Below, in pieces: positions 5,563 through 11,485 of a DNA stretch of 11,617 bases. The position numbers and the translations under genes are program-made. Under the pieces are notes generated by a model. The model did no database searches. It saw only the letters and a list, made by a program, of their open reading frames with translations, and was not told the origin of the DNA. The stretch comes from Planctomycetales bacterium (GTDB taxonomy: Bacteria; Planctomycetota; Phycisphaerae; SM23-33). Positions within the stretch are counted from its first letter, which is position 1; every line of letters begins with the position of its first letter. The stretch is from assembly GCA_030642005.1 (NCBI GenBank), contig DAOWOP010000079.1, forward strand, positions 1 to 11,617, read 5' to 3'.

Positions 5563-5825
5563 TAAACAAAGACGCCTTTCAGCGATTCGTGCGGCGCCGG
5601 TATAACGTGCGATGCGACCAGTTCGCCGACCTTCCCGGCCGCGGCTGCGCCGGCCTCGACAGCGGCCTTGACCGAGCCGACATCACCGACGACCAGCGTC
5701 GTTGCGTATCCGCCGCCGATCTCGATCCGCTTGATCAGGTCCACGTTGGCGGCCTTGCACATCGCGTCGGATGCCTCGACCAGACCCGTGTAGCCCTTTG
5801 TCTCTATCATGCCCAATGCTTCCAT
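5562..5825 (-). CDS. BMC-H hexameric shell protein, second copy
   Basis: 87-residue single-domain BMC shell protein. It starts MEALGMIETKGYTGLVEASDAM and has IEIGGGY at the pore (35-40), VVGDVGSVKAAVEAGAAAA, and HVIPAPHESL near the end. An ATG at 5840 is in frame, but the strong ribosome site GAGGAG lies between the two ATGs, 7 nt before 5825, so the shorter form is chosen. It differs from BMC-H1 and BMC-H3 at the pore approach (Glu35 instead of Arg) and by PAPH instead of PRPH, so it may tile a different pore type. A compact hairpin follows its stop codon directly. Confidence 0.95.
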   Translation of the reverse strand: MEALGMIETKGYTGLVEASDAMCKAANVDLIKRIEIGGGYATTLVVGDVGSVKAAVEAGAAAAGKVGELVASHVIPAPHESLKGVFV

Positions 5826-5842
5826 CGTTGTTCTCCTCATGT

Positions 5843-5856
5843 GCCCCGACTGGGGC
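5843..5856 (-). other. GC hairpin between BMC-H1 and BMC-H2
   Basis: GCCCC-AGTC-GGGGC, 5-bp stem with a 4-nt loop, in the 49-bp gap. No T-run follows, so it is more likely an mRNA-stability or pausing structure than a terminator. Confidence 0.35.
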
Positions 5857-5874
5857 GGTGTTGCATTTCACGGC

Positions 5875-6177
5875 TTACTTTGCGCCCTTGCGCGTCGGCG
5901 CCGGCTTTTTCGGAAGCGTCTTGCCCAACTCGTCGTGAGGCCGCGGAATGACGTGAACGCTGGCGACCTCGCCGATCTTCGCCGCCGCCGCCGCCCCGGC
6001 ATTGACGGCCGCCTTGACCGCGGCAACGTCGCCGCGGACGAACGCCGTTACCAGCCCGCCGCCGACACGGTCCCAGCCGATCATCTCAACGCTGGCGGCC
6101 TTGACCATCGCGTCGGATGCCTCGATGAGAGGAACCAGACCTTTCGTTTCAACCATACCCAATGCTTGTAATGACAT
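5875..6177 (-). CDS. BMC-H hexameric shell protein, first copy, with basic C-terminal tail
   Basis: 100-residue single-domain BMC shell protein: ALGMVETKGLVPLIEASDAMVKAA, pore RVGGGL (37-42), VRGDVAAVKAAVNAGAAAA, VHVIPRPHDEL. After the BMC fold it carries a tail rich in Lys/Arg/Pro (KKPAPTRKGAK, about residues 90-100) that the other two BMC-H proteins lack; such a tail could face the cytosol or bind another shell or cargo protein, but that is inference. ATG 6177 has AGGAG 8 nt upstream. It sits 21 bp after pduL and 49 bp before BMC-H2, so the first three structural genes of the operon are tightly packed. Confidence 0.95.
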   Translation of the reverse strand: MSLQALGMVETKGLVPLIEASDAMVKAASVEMIGWDRVGGGLVTAFVRGDVAAVKAAVNAGAAAAAKIGEVASVHVIPRPHDELGKTLPKKPAPTRKGAK

Positions 6178-6198
6178 AATCGTTTCTCCTATAAATCG

Positions 6199-6888
6199 TT
6201 ACGGAAGCAATTCAACGCTCGTTGCGTTTATCAGGTTGCACGCGTTTCCTTCATCAGTATCCAGATGCACCTCCAGCAGGAATCTCGGGTCCACCCGGCA
6301 GAGAACTTTTTCAAATATCGCGGTGCGGTCGCTTGTTACGCGGAGGCGGACGTACTGGCGGTTCTTGAAGCCGTAGGTCTCGGCGTCGGCCGGCGACATG
6401 TGCACGTGCCGCTCGGCGCGGATTACGCCTTCGGTCAGTTCGAGAACACCCTTCGGGCCTGATATCAGGCAGCCGGGAGAGCCGTCGATGTCGCCGGATC
6501 GCACCGGCGCGTCGATACCAAGGGCGAATGCGTCGGTGGCGCTGACCTCGACCTGCGTGTGCTTTCGCATAGGCCCGAGTATCCGGACGTTCTCAATCGC
6601 CCGGCGGCGGGGGCCTGTGATCGTTACACGCTGCTCGGCGGCGAACGACCCCGGCTGGTACAGCCAGCGATACACAGTCAACTCGGAGCCGCCGCCGAAG
6701 AGTTGCTCAAAATGCTCGGCGGTTATGTGAATGTGCCGGGCGGAGATGTTGACCACCAGGTTGGGCGTATATGCAATCGAGTACCGCGGCTCGCCGGACG
6801 CCAGACGCTCGGCGAACTGACGCTGAACCACCTGGCGGACTACCCGCTCCAGTTGTTCTCGCGGCATTGGTATCGTCAAAGTGCTCAT
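6199..6888 (-). CDS. pduL: PduL-type phosphate acyltransferase (phosphotransacylase)
   Basis: 229-residue PduL (Pfam 06130), the di-zinc phosphotransacylase of metabolosomes. It converts acyl-CoA plus phosphate to acyl-phosphate and frees CoA inside the lumen. The two repeated half-domains are visible: NISARHIHITAEHFEQLFG (48-66) and AERHVHMSPADAETYG (158-173), each with the HxH metal-binding pair, then EVHLDTDEGNAC (206-217) with a further ligand His. N-terminal residues 8-30 (PREQLERVVRQVVQRQFAERL) form an amphipathic helix in the place where PduL proteins carry their encapsulation peptide. A longer form from 6906 would need a TTG start and overlap deoR; ATG 6888, 7 nt after the deoR stop, is preferred, though its ribosome site is weak, suggesting translational coupling. 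It works between the aldehyde dehydrogenase and the kinase. Confidence 0.95.
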   Translation of the reverse strand: MSTLTIPMPREQLERVVRQVVQRQFAERLASGEPRYSIAYTPNLVVNISARHIHITAEHFEQLFGGGSELTVYRWLYQPGSFAAEQRVTITGPRRRAIENVRILGPMRKHTQVEVSATDAFALGIDAPVRSGDIDGSPGCLISGPKGVLELTEGVIRAERHVHMSPADAETYGFKNRQYVRLRVTSDRTAIFEKVLCRVDPRFLLEVHLDTDEGNACNLINATSVELLP

Positions 6889-6895
6889 TTTCGCG

Positions 6896-7669
6896 TTATT
6901 CCGCAACGATTACCTTCGGGCCTGATTCTTTCAATTGCTTCAGCGTCCCGGCGTCCACGCCGGCGTCGGTAACGATTACGTCCACTTCGTCCAGGTCGCA
7001 CAACTTCACGACCGACCGCATTCCGAATTTCGTATGATCGGCTACCATGATCACCTTCTCGGCGATGCTCATCATCCGCCGCTCCACATCCACCATCATC
7101 TGGTTGGCGTTGAAAGCGGTCCGGTCCGTTACGCCGGCGCAACCGAGGATCAATTGAGTGGCGTGCAGGTCTTTCAGTTGCTGCTCGGCCATTGCGCCCA
7201 GGGCGACGCCCGTGCGGGGATAGACGTATCCACCGATGAGAGTTACCTCCGTGGCGATGTCCGTCATCAGCAGCAACGCTATCGGCACGGAGTTGGTTAT
7301 CACGTTCAGTTTCCGGCCTTGGACGGCGCGGGCGACCTGGTAGCAGGTTGTCCCGCCGTTGAGAATGACGGTCTGACCGGCGGGGATGAGTTCGGCTGTC
7401 GCATGGGCGATGGCTTCCTTCTCGGCTACAGCGGCCGTCTGGCGGTCCGCAAAGGCCAGGCTTTGGGATGGCGAATCCTTAACATAAACAACCCCGCCAT
7501 GGGTCCGCATAACGATCCCCTGCTGCTCAAGCGCCTCCAGGTCACGTCGGGCTGTGCTTTCACTTACGCCGAGGGACCGGGCCAGTTCGGACAACGACAT
7601 AAAACCTTTCCGCGAAAGAATATCCGCCGACTTTGCCCGCCGGACCTCTATATTACTGTGTGCAGCCAT
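6896..7669 (-). CDS. DeoR-family transcriptional regulator of the BMC operon
   Basis: 257-residue DeoR/GlpR-family repressor, first gene of the main operon. The N-terminal winged helix (about 10-65) shows LSELARSLGVSESTARRDLEALEQQGIVMRTHGG, matching the family signature. The C-terminal sugar-phosphate sensor domain follows: LNGGTTCYQVA (103-113; many members have DSGTT here), VITNSV (123-128), LIGGYVYP, GCAGVTDRTAFN, and ADHTKFG. Family members usually bind a phosphorylated sugar intermediate; here fuculose-1-P, rhamnulose-1-P or DHAP are reasonable guesses. A candidate promoter overlapped by a palindrome (TTGTC-N5-GACAA) lies about 50 bp upstream, which would fit autoregulation. DeoR regulators are also typical of PVM loci. 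No strong Shine-Dalgarno precedes ATG 7669. Confidence 0.94.
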   Translation of the reverse strand: MAAHSNIEVRRAKSADILSRKGFMSLSELARSLGVSESTARRDLEALEQQGIVMRTHGGVVYVKDSPSQSLAFADRQTAAVAEKEAIAHATAELIPAGQTVILNGGTTCYQVARAVQGRKLNVITNSVPIALLLMTDIATEVTLIGGYVYPRTGVALGAMAEQQLKDLHATQLILGCAGVTDRTAFNANQMMVDVERRMMSIAEKVIMVADHTKFGMRSVVKLCDLDEVDVIVTDAGVDAGTLKQLKESGPKVIVAE

Positions 7670-7706
7670 GACAGAACTCGTTCAAATTATGAAAGATATT
7701 ACTCAT

Positions 7707-7735
7707 ATTAAACCATATAATTGTCATTCAGACAA
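7707..7735 (-). promoter_or_regulatory. candidate promoter of the deoR-BMC operon
   Basis: On the minus strand TTGTCT (7730-7735), a 17-nt spacer, and TTTAAT (7707-7712, five of six to TATAAT). Located about 40 bp before deoR, downstream of the terminator, in a strongly AT-rich gap within otherwise GC-rich DNA. Confidence 0.55.
7721..7735. promoter_or_regulatory. palindromic operator candidate TTGTC-ATTCA-GACAA
   Basis: Perfect 5-bp arms around a 5-bp centre, overlapping the -35 box of the deoR promoter. A repressor bound here would block RNA polymerase, as expected for DeoR autoregulation. A second palindrome, CATTTAAATG, lies at 7757-7766. The match of either to this regulator is inference. 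Confidence 0.45.
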
Positions 7736-7784
7736 GGTTAATATTGAGATTTTTATCATTTAAATGTTTCCCGATACGTGAACC

Positions 7785-7826
7785 TCAAAAATCGCGAAGC
7801 GGCTTGCCACGGCTTGCCGTTTCGCG
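7785..7826 (-). terminator. intrinsic terminator after the pduS-pduT unit
   Basis: On the minus strand, 7 bp after the pduT-like stop codon, an 11-bp stem CGCGAAACGGC / GCCGCTTCGCG (7816-7826 with 7793-7803; one A-C mismatch) encloses a 12-nt loop and is followed by ATTTTT. This is a textbook Rho-independent terminator and separates the redox/shell pair from the deoR operon. The loop contains a direct repeat of GGCAAGCC. Confidence 0.8.
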
Positions 7827-7833
7827 CAATTAA

Positions 7834-8394
7834 TTATATGTATTCGCTGAACACCTCCGGTCGCGGTCGCGGGATTACGACGCTGGAAGCGAGCAGGCCG
7901 CGTTTTCGAGCATCTGCGGCGGCGGCGCGGACACCGGCCTCAACGTCGGCGACTTGGCCGGTCATCAAGCAAAACCCCTTCCCGCCGAGCGCCATCGCCA
8001 CGTGGATTCTAAAGAGCGTAACGCGCGCCGCCTTGGCGGCGGCGTCTGCGGCGGCGATAATGCTCACACCGCCGAAGGTTTCCACTACGCCAAGTGCGTC
8101 AACCTCGTCGGCCGACAATACGACCGACTGACCAAGCGCCGGGAAGATAGATTCAGACACCGACGGGATGATTAATTGATCAATCAACGCATCTTCGGCG
8201 ATGCGCTCGCCGACCGAGACGGCCGATTTCACGTCGCTGATCGGGCCGCATATGACAATCAGATATTTACCCGAGCAGATCGTCCGGGCAATCAACAGTT
8301 CGACATCGGCCGCCTTGAGCAGTTCGTCCTGCACCTTGTAGCCAACGGCGATACTGGACAGCTCCAGTGCTCCGATTGATCCGGGAGTGGCCAT
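7834..8394 (-). CDS. pduT: tandem-domain trimeric BMC-T shell protein, PduT-like, probable pore Fe-S cluster
   Basis: 186 residues containing two BMC domains in tandem: residues about 5-92 (SIGALELSSIAVGYKVQDELLKAADVELL) and 98-182 (ALGVVETFGGVSIIAAADAAAKAA ... VVIPRPRPEVF). Such proteins form pseudohexameric trimers. It matches PduT along its length, and the pore-loop cysteine that in PduT binds a 4Fe-4S cluster on the three-fold axis is kept: C40 in ARTICSGKYL. It lies 3 bp after the pduS-like gene and is translationally coupled to it; in the Pdu system PduS and PduT interact. A Fe-S cluster in the pore would allow electrons to cross the shell or clusters to be exchanged. An intrinsic terminator follows the stop, so this pair is transcribed apart from the main operon. 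Confidence 0.92.
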   Translation of the reverse strand: MATPGSIGALELSSIAVGYKVQDELLKAADVELLIARTICSGKYLIVICGPISDVKSAVSVGERIAEDALIDQLIIPSVSESIFPALGQSVVLSADEVDALGVVETFGGVSIIAAADAAAKAARVTLFRIHVAMALGGKGFCLMTGQVADVEAGVRAAAADARKRGLLASSVVIPRPRPEVFSEYI

Positions 8395-8397
8395 GGG

Positions 8398-9729
8398 TTA
8401 TTCCTTTTCGATCCGGACTATATTGTTTTCGATGGCGGTAACGGTTCCGTCTATGGATGCGTGGACAGGCGCGCCGAGGGCGGGTTTTCCGTCGCTTCTC
8501 GGCACAGCGCCGACCTCGTCGCCGATACGGACGGTCTGGCCGACCTTGACGACCGGCTCACAGGCAGCGCCGACGTGTTGCTTCAACTTAATGCCCACCT
8601 TCCTGGTCGTAACCGTCGTGTCGTTCAGCGGGCCGGTGTTGGTGAAGCCCGTCAGCGCCAGCCGGGTCATCAATCGGCTCATGGGCGCTTTACGGTCGGA
8701 CATGTGCAGCACAGGCCGGCGGGGATTGAACGGAGGGTCCTGCCATTTTTCGCCGGATTCGGCCAATTTACGCTTGTTTTCGGCGTAAATGACCTTTGGG
8801 TCCAGCCCCTCCGGGCAGGCGTACATGCTGCAAAGATTACACTCACAGCAGAACTCCGCTCCGGGAAGGCCGGCGTCGCTGAGCAGGTTGAAGCCGAGAG
8901 CCCTCATCGCCAGGTGCGGCTGAACGGGGTGACCAAGAAGGTATCGCGGGCACAACTCGGTGCAGAAACTGCACTGGTCGCACGCGCTTCGAGCGATTCG
9001 GCTGACCTGTTTCCAGTCGCGTTTCAGCCTGCGGATTACGACGTGGCCGGACGGCAGGACGATCACGCCGCCGGTGGTCTTATCGACCGGCGCGTCGAGG
9101 TCGGTTTCGAGTTGTCCCATCATCACGCCGCCGACGATGTAGTTGGCGTCTTCGACAGTCGGGCCTCCGGCGGCGGAGATGCACTCGGCCAGCGATATGC
9201 CAAGCGGTACGCGAAGTGTTACAGGTTCGGCGACGGCCCCGCCGATGGTGAGAAATTTCTCGGTTACAGGCCCGGTCTGCGAAGATGCAACGTTGAAAGC
9301 AGTCTCCACGTTTATCACTACCGCGCCGACGTCCGGCGGTATTCCGCCAGGCCGAACAACGCGACCCAAAACATCATAGACCAGTATCATCTCGTCGCCG
9401 GCGGGGTATGCGTCGGCCAGTGGGGCGATAGACATGTTTGGGGAAAGTTTGCCCCGGAGCGAGGCGATAACATCCCGGTATTTTTCCTTGATGGCGATTA
9501 TGGCGTGCTCTGCTCCGGTCAGTTCCGCTGCCGCGGCCAGGCCGGCCAACACCTCATCGCCGTGGCGGCGGAGGATTTCCTTGTCCTTGTGCAGCAGCGG
9601 TTCGCACTCGGCGGCGTTGACGATGACCGTATCGGCCTGGGCGGAGAGTTTAACGTGCGTGGGGAAACCCGCTCCGCCAGCGCCGACGACGCCGGCTGAC
9701 TCAATCTCTACATGAGTGATTACGCTCAT
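8398..9729 (-). CDS. pduS: PduS/RnfC-like flavin and 4Fe-4S oxidoreductase
   Basis: 443-residue homologue of PduS and RnfC. The N-terminal segment GVVGAGGAGFPTHVKL (13-28) followed by VIVNAAECEPLL (36-46) is the conserved FMN/NADH-binding start; an SLBB-type middle region follows (about 160-235); then two ferredoxin-like cysteine clusters, C250-x2-C253-x2-C256-x3-C260-P and C294-x2-C297-x2-C300-x4-C305-P; and a C-terminal RnfC-type barrel (about 385-443). In Pdu compartments PduS reduces cobalamin for diol dehydratase, but no B12-dependent enzyme is in this window. A role in NADH reoxidation, passing electrons to the PduT-like pore protein, is the inferred alternative. ATG 9729 is supported by family alignment; the ribosome region lies inside an inverted repeat (TTGTC/GACAA). 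First gene of a two-gene unit. Confidence 0.93.
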   Translation of the reverse strand: MSVITHVEIESAGVVGAGGAGFPTHVKLSAQADTVIVNAAECEPLLHKDKEILRRHGDEVLAGLAAAAELTGAEHAIIAIKEKYRDVIASLRGKLSPNMSIAPLADAYPAGDEMILVYDVLGRVVRPGGIPPDVGAVVINVETAFNVASSQTGPVTEKFLTIGGAVAEPVTLRVPLGISLAECISAAGGPTVEDANYIVGGVMMGQLETDLDAPVDKTTGGVIVLPSGHVVIRRLKRDWKQVSRIARSACDQCSFCTELCPRYLLGHPVQPHLAMRALGFNLLSDAGLPGAEFCCECNLCSMYACPEGLDPKVIYAENKRKLAESGEKWQDPPFNPRRPVLHMSDRKAPMSRLMTRLALTGFTNTGPLNDTTVTTRKVGIKLKQHVGAACEPVVKVGQTVRIGDEVGAVPRSDGKPALGAPVHASIDGTVTAIENNIVRIEKE

Positions 9730-9731
9730 GG

Positions 9732-9748
9732 TTGTCCCGTGGCGACAA
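9732..9748. promoter_or_regulatory. inverted repeat TTGTC-N7-GACAA over the pduS ribosome site
   Basis: 5-bp arms with a 7-bp centre, ending 2 bases before the ATG codon at 9729. It could fold in the mRNA and affect initiation, or be an operator. The same arms with a 5-bp centre occur at the deoR promoter. Confidence 0.35.
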
Positions 9749-9752
9749 ATTA

Positions 9753-9820
9753 TGAAACAATTCTATCCGCCACCTGAAAGAATTCTACCATATTATTGCT
9801 TGGTACGTGGCATAATTCTA
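9753..9820 (-). promoter_or_regulatory. three TAGAATT boxes upstream of pduS
   Basis: On the minus strand TAGAATT occurs at 9814-9820, 9781-9787 and 9759-9765. Start positions differ by 33 and 22 bp, close to whole helical turns. The two nearest the gene share a 13-mer (TAGAATTSTTTCA, one difference). The farthest box overlaps the candidate -10. They could be regulator half-sites or alternative -10 boxes. Confidence 0.35.
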
Positions 9821-9844
9821 CTATATTTTTGGTTGTTTCGTAAA
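9815..9844 (-). promoter_or_regulatory. candidate promoter for the pduS-pduT unit
   Basis: On the minus strand TTTACG (9839-9844), an 18-nt AT-rich spacer, and TAGAAT (9815-9820). It lies in the 202-bp gap between the pseudopilin-like gene and pduS, with a leader of about 80 nt. Both boxes are imperfect, so this is a candidate only. Confidence 0.4.
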
Positions 9845-9918
9845 AAAATTTCCGGGATCATAGCGGGTATGGCTGGAAGAGATGGAAGTTCTCTAAAACA
9901 AGCGTGAACCGACGTGGA

Positions 9919-9931
9919 CCGCTACCAGCGG
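9919..9931 (-). other. small hairpin after the pseudopilin-like gene
   Basis: On the minus strand CCGCT-GGT-AGCGG follows directly after the TAG stop. The stem is 5 bp and GC-rich, but no T-run follows within 10 nt (a TTTT occurs about 20 nt later), so it is at best a weak terminator or an mRNA 3' end structure. Confidence 0.35.
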
Positions 9932-10702
9932 CTATTCCCCAAAAGCATCGATGGCCTGCCACAGGCTTTGAAGATGCTCATTGGGTACGATCGGCTGATC
10001 GAAGGGGCAAAACTCGACGTGGGTGTCGAGGAAGGCGACATTGTAACCGCCCTCATGCCACATGCTTCCGAAACAGGGGCTGTCGGCAAGGACTGCCAGC
10101 GTGCCAGGATTCCGATAGAGGTTCAGCGGCCCGTTCGGCGTACCGGCCTGGCTGGAAAGCCCGCCCCTGTAAGCATACGAACTCCACACCTGGGACTTTC
10201 CGTCGGCCGGCATGCGATCGCTGTTCATCTGCTGCGGCCAAAGATGATCGTAGCCCCAATCTAAGCGCCGGTTGGCCTCCGGGCAATAGTAGGGATGGCC
10301 GTCTTCAATGTAACCGGCTTTCCAGACAAGGCCCTGCCCGTACCAACCCTGCTGGCTGCTGAGATCGGTCTCGCCGATGCGGTTGGCGTTGAAAAGCCCC
10401 AGCGGCGAGCCGCGGTCAGGATCATTCTGCCAGACGGAACCGGCCAGGTGGACCTCAATCGGACCGGGAGGCAGAGACCCCCCGGCGTCCGTCGCGTACG
10501 CCACCAGGCTGGTGGCGAGCGTGCGAAGCCGGAACTGACACTCCAGCGTGTCGGCCTGCTGTCGAAAACGCCCGACCATAGGCAGAGAAATCCCCACCAG
10601 TGTCGATATAATGGCTAAAACGACCAGCAACTCGACGAGCGAGAATGCCCTCCTTCCAGCTACACACCGACATGCACCTCTATGTCTGTGAGCGAAGATC
10701 AT
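9932..10702 (-). CDS. prepilin-type N-terminal cleavage/methylation protein (planctomycete H-X9-DG-like)
   Basis: 256-residue secreted or surface pseudopilin-like protein. A short basic leader precedes RRAFSLVELLVVLAIISTLVG: the type IV prepilin motif, with cleavage expected between A19 and F20 and the conserved Glu at +5 (E24), followed by one hydrophobic helix. The position -1 residue is Ala rather than the usual Gly. The C-terminal part has HEGGYNVAFLDTHVEF (216-231), matching the H-X9-DG motif common in planctomycete pseudopilin families except that the Gly is Thr. Planctomycetes carry many such paralogues; their cargo or polymer is not known from sequence. Probably cotranscribed with the PEP-CTERM gene 39 bp upstream. 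No link with the BMC is visible. A different family of similar layout (DUF1559) is possible. Confidence 0.9.
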   Translation of the reverse strand: MIFAHRHRGACRCVAGRRAFSLVELLVVLAIISTLVGISLPMVGRFRQQADTLECQFRLRTLATSLVAYATDAGGSLPPGPIEVHLAGSVWQNDPDRGSPLGLFNANRIGETDLSSQQGWYGQGLVWKAGYIEDGHPYYCPEANRRLDWGYDHLWPQQMNSDRMPADGKSQVWSSYAYRGGLSSQAGTPNGPLNLYRNPGTLAVLADSPCFGSMWHEGGYNVAFLDTHVEFCPFDQPIVPNEHLQSLWQAIDAFGE

Positions 10703-10741
10703 GGCTGCAACCCGTGTGTTTGTTTTTTTCTGCTGGATTTT

Positions 10742-11356
10742 CTATCGTTTGTTGATGCGTTTGCTCCACCGGCGGCGAGGAAGGATCAGGCCGGCGCCGA
10801 GCAGGATCATCGACAGGCTCACCGGCTCGGGGACAATGATCGTACCGTTGCTAACGGTTACCGGAACGTCACCGAAGTCCGTGTTCCCGCTGAGGCAGCC
10901 GGTCAGGAGGAAGTCCCAACTTCCGCTATCGAAGCCGGTGGTATCTATGGTAATAATCGCCAACAGACCTTCGGCGGTAGCAGTGTCGGAGGCGGTAGTA
11001 GTGCCTTCGTAGGCCAACTGAGGCGATATGATGCCGTCGGGGGTACCGCTGGCCCTGCCGGTGTTGTTGCCATCGAAGACGAAGTCTGTCAACGGATCAT
11101 CGTCGAACAAATCCAGACAAGTGAACTCCGGGCCGAGAATCACTCCGCCATGGGCGGGGCCTCCGTCGGCGACCTGGGCGTGAAAGTTGACGTTGAGGAC
11201 CTCGTAAAGAGCACCCTCGCCGGTAACATAGATTTCGATGGTCTGTCCGATAAGATTCGGCTGAAGAACATGCGTGCCTGCATCAATGGTAAGATCCGCC
11301 TGGGCAATCCCCGCAAGACCCATGCACACTAAAACCGCTGTAATTACCCTCACCAT
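10742..11356 (-). CDS. PEP-CTERM sorting-domain protein
   Basis: 204-residue exported protein. Residues 1-20 are a Sec signal peptide (VRVITAVLVCMGLAGIAQA, cleavage after AQA). The C-terminus has the full exosortase signal: VPEP (175-178), a hydrophobic helix (VSLSMILLGAGLILP) and a basic tail (RRRW...KR), so an exosortase should process and anchor it. The central part is acidic, Gly/Thr-rich and beta-like, with no family I recognise. Start ATG 11356 has an excellent AAAGGAGG site 6 nt upstream, and a strong promoter lies further upstream. The gene is followed closely by the pseudopilin-like gene. Function unknown; likely a surface or extracellular matrix protein. Confidence 0.93.
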   Translation of the reverse strand: MVRVITAVLVCMGLAGIAQADLTIDAGTHVLQPNLIGQTIEIYVTGEGALYEVLNVNFHAQVADGGPAHGGVILGPEFTCLDLFDDDPLTDFVFDGNNTGRASGTPDGIISPQLAYEGTTTASDTATAEGLLAIITIDTTGFDSGSWDFLLTGCLSGNTDFGDVPVTVSNGTIIVPEPVSLSMILLGAGLILPRRRWSKRINKR

Positions 11357-11407
11357 GCTTTGCCTCCTTTCAATATAGATTAAGATCCCTTCTCCACATA
11401 CTCCTCA

Positions 11408-11420
11408 CTATTTGAAATAG
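11408..11420. promoter_or_regulatory. 13-bp palindrome at the transcription start (CTATTT-N-AAATAG)
   Basis: A perfect inverted repeat with a single central base, directly downstream of the -10 box of the PEP-CTERM promoter. Its position over the probable start site fits a repressor site; no regulator is identified and chance in AT-rich DNA is possible. Confidence 0.35.
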
Positions 11421-11421
11421 T

Positions 11422-11450
11422 ATCATATCACCGATTTCAATTTTTGTCAA
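11422..11450 (-). promoter_or_regulatory. sigma70-type promoter for the PEP-CTERM gene
   Basis: On the minus strand: -35 TTGACA (11445-11450, full consensus), a 17-nt spacer, and -10 TATGAT (11422-11427, five of six). The start of transcription would lie near 11415, leaving a 5' leader of about 60 nt before ATG 11356. It lies in the AT-rich gap after the dockerin-like gene. Confidence 0.75.
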
Positions 11451-11485
11451 GGTTAAAATATAAAATAACTTTACCACGACGGCGC

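Noticed and set aside
6889..6906. Upstream TTG start for PduL overlapping deoR
   Set aside because: ATG at 6888 lies 7 nt after the deoR stop and matches the family start better; TTG would add six residues with no support.
8461..9699. Long open frame on the plus strand (412 codons) opposite pduS
   Set aside because: It is the antisense shadow of a GC-rich gene whose minus-strand product matches PduS along its full length with intact Cys clusters; the plus-strand product has no recognisable family.
9730..9931. Cobalamin riboswitch upstream of pduS
   Set aside because: Considered because PduS can serve B12 reduction, but the gap has no recognisable B12-box or the size and folding expected of the element.
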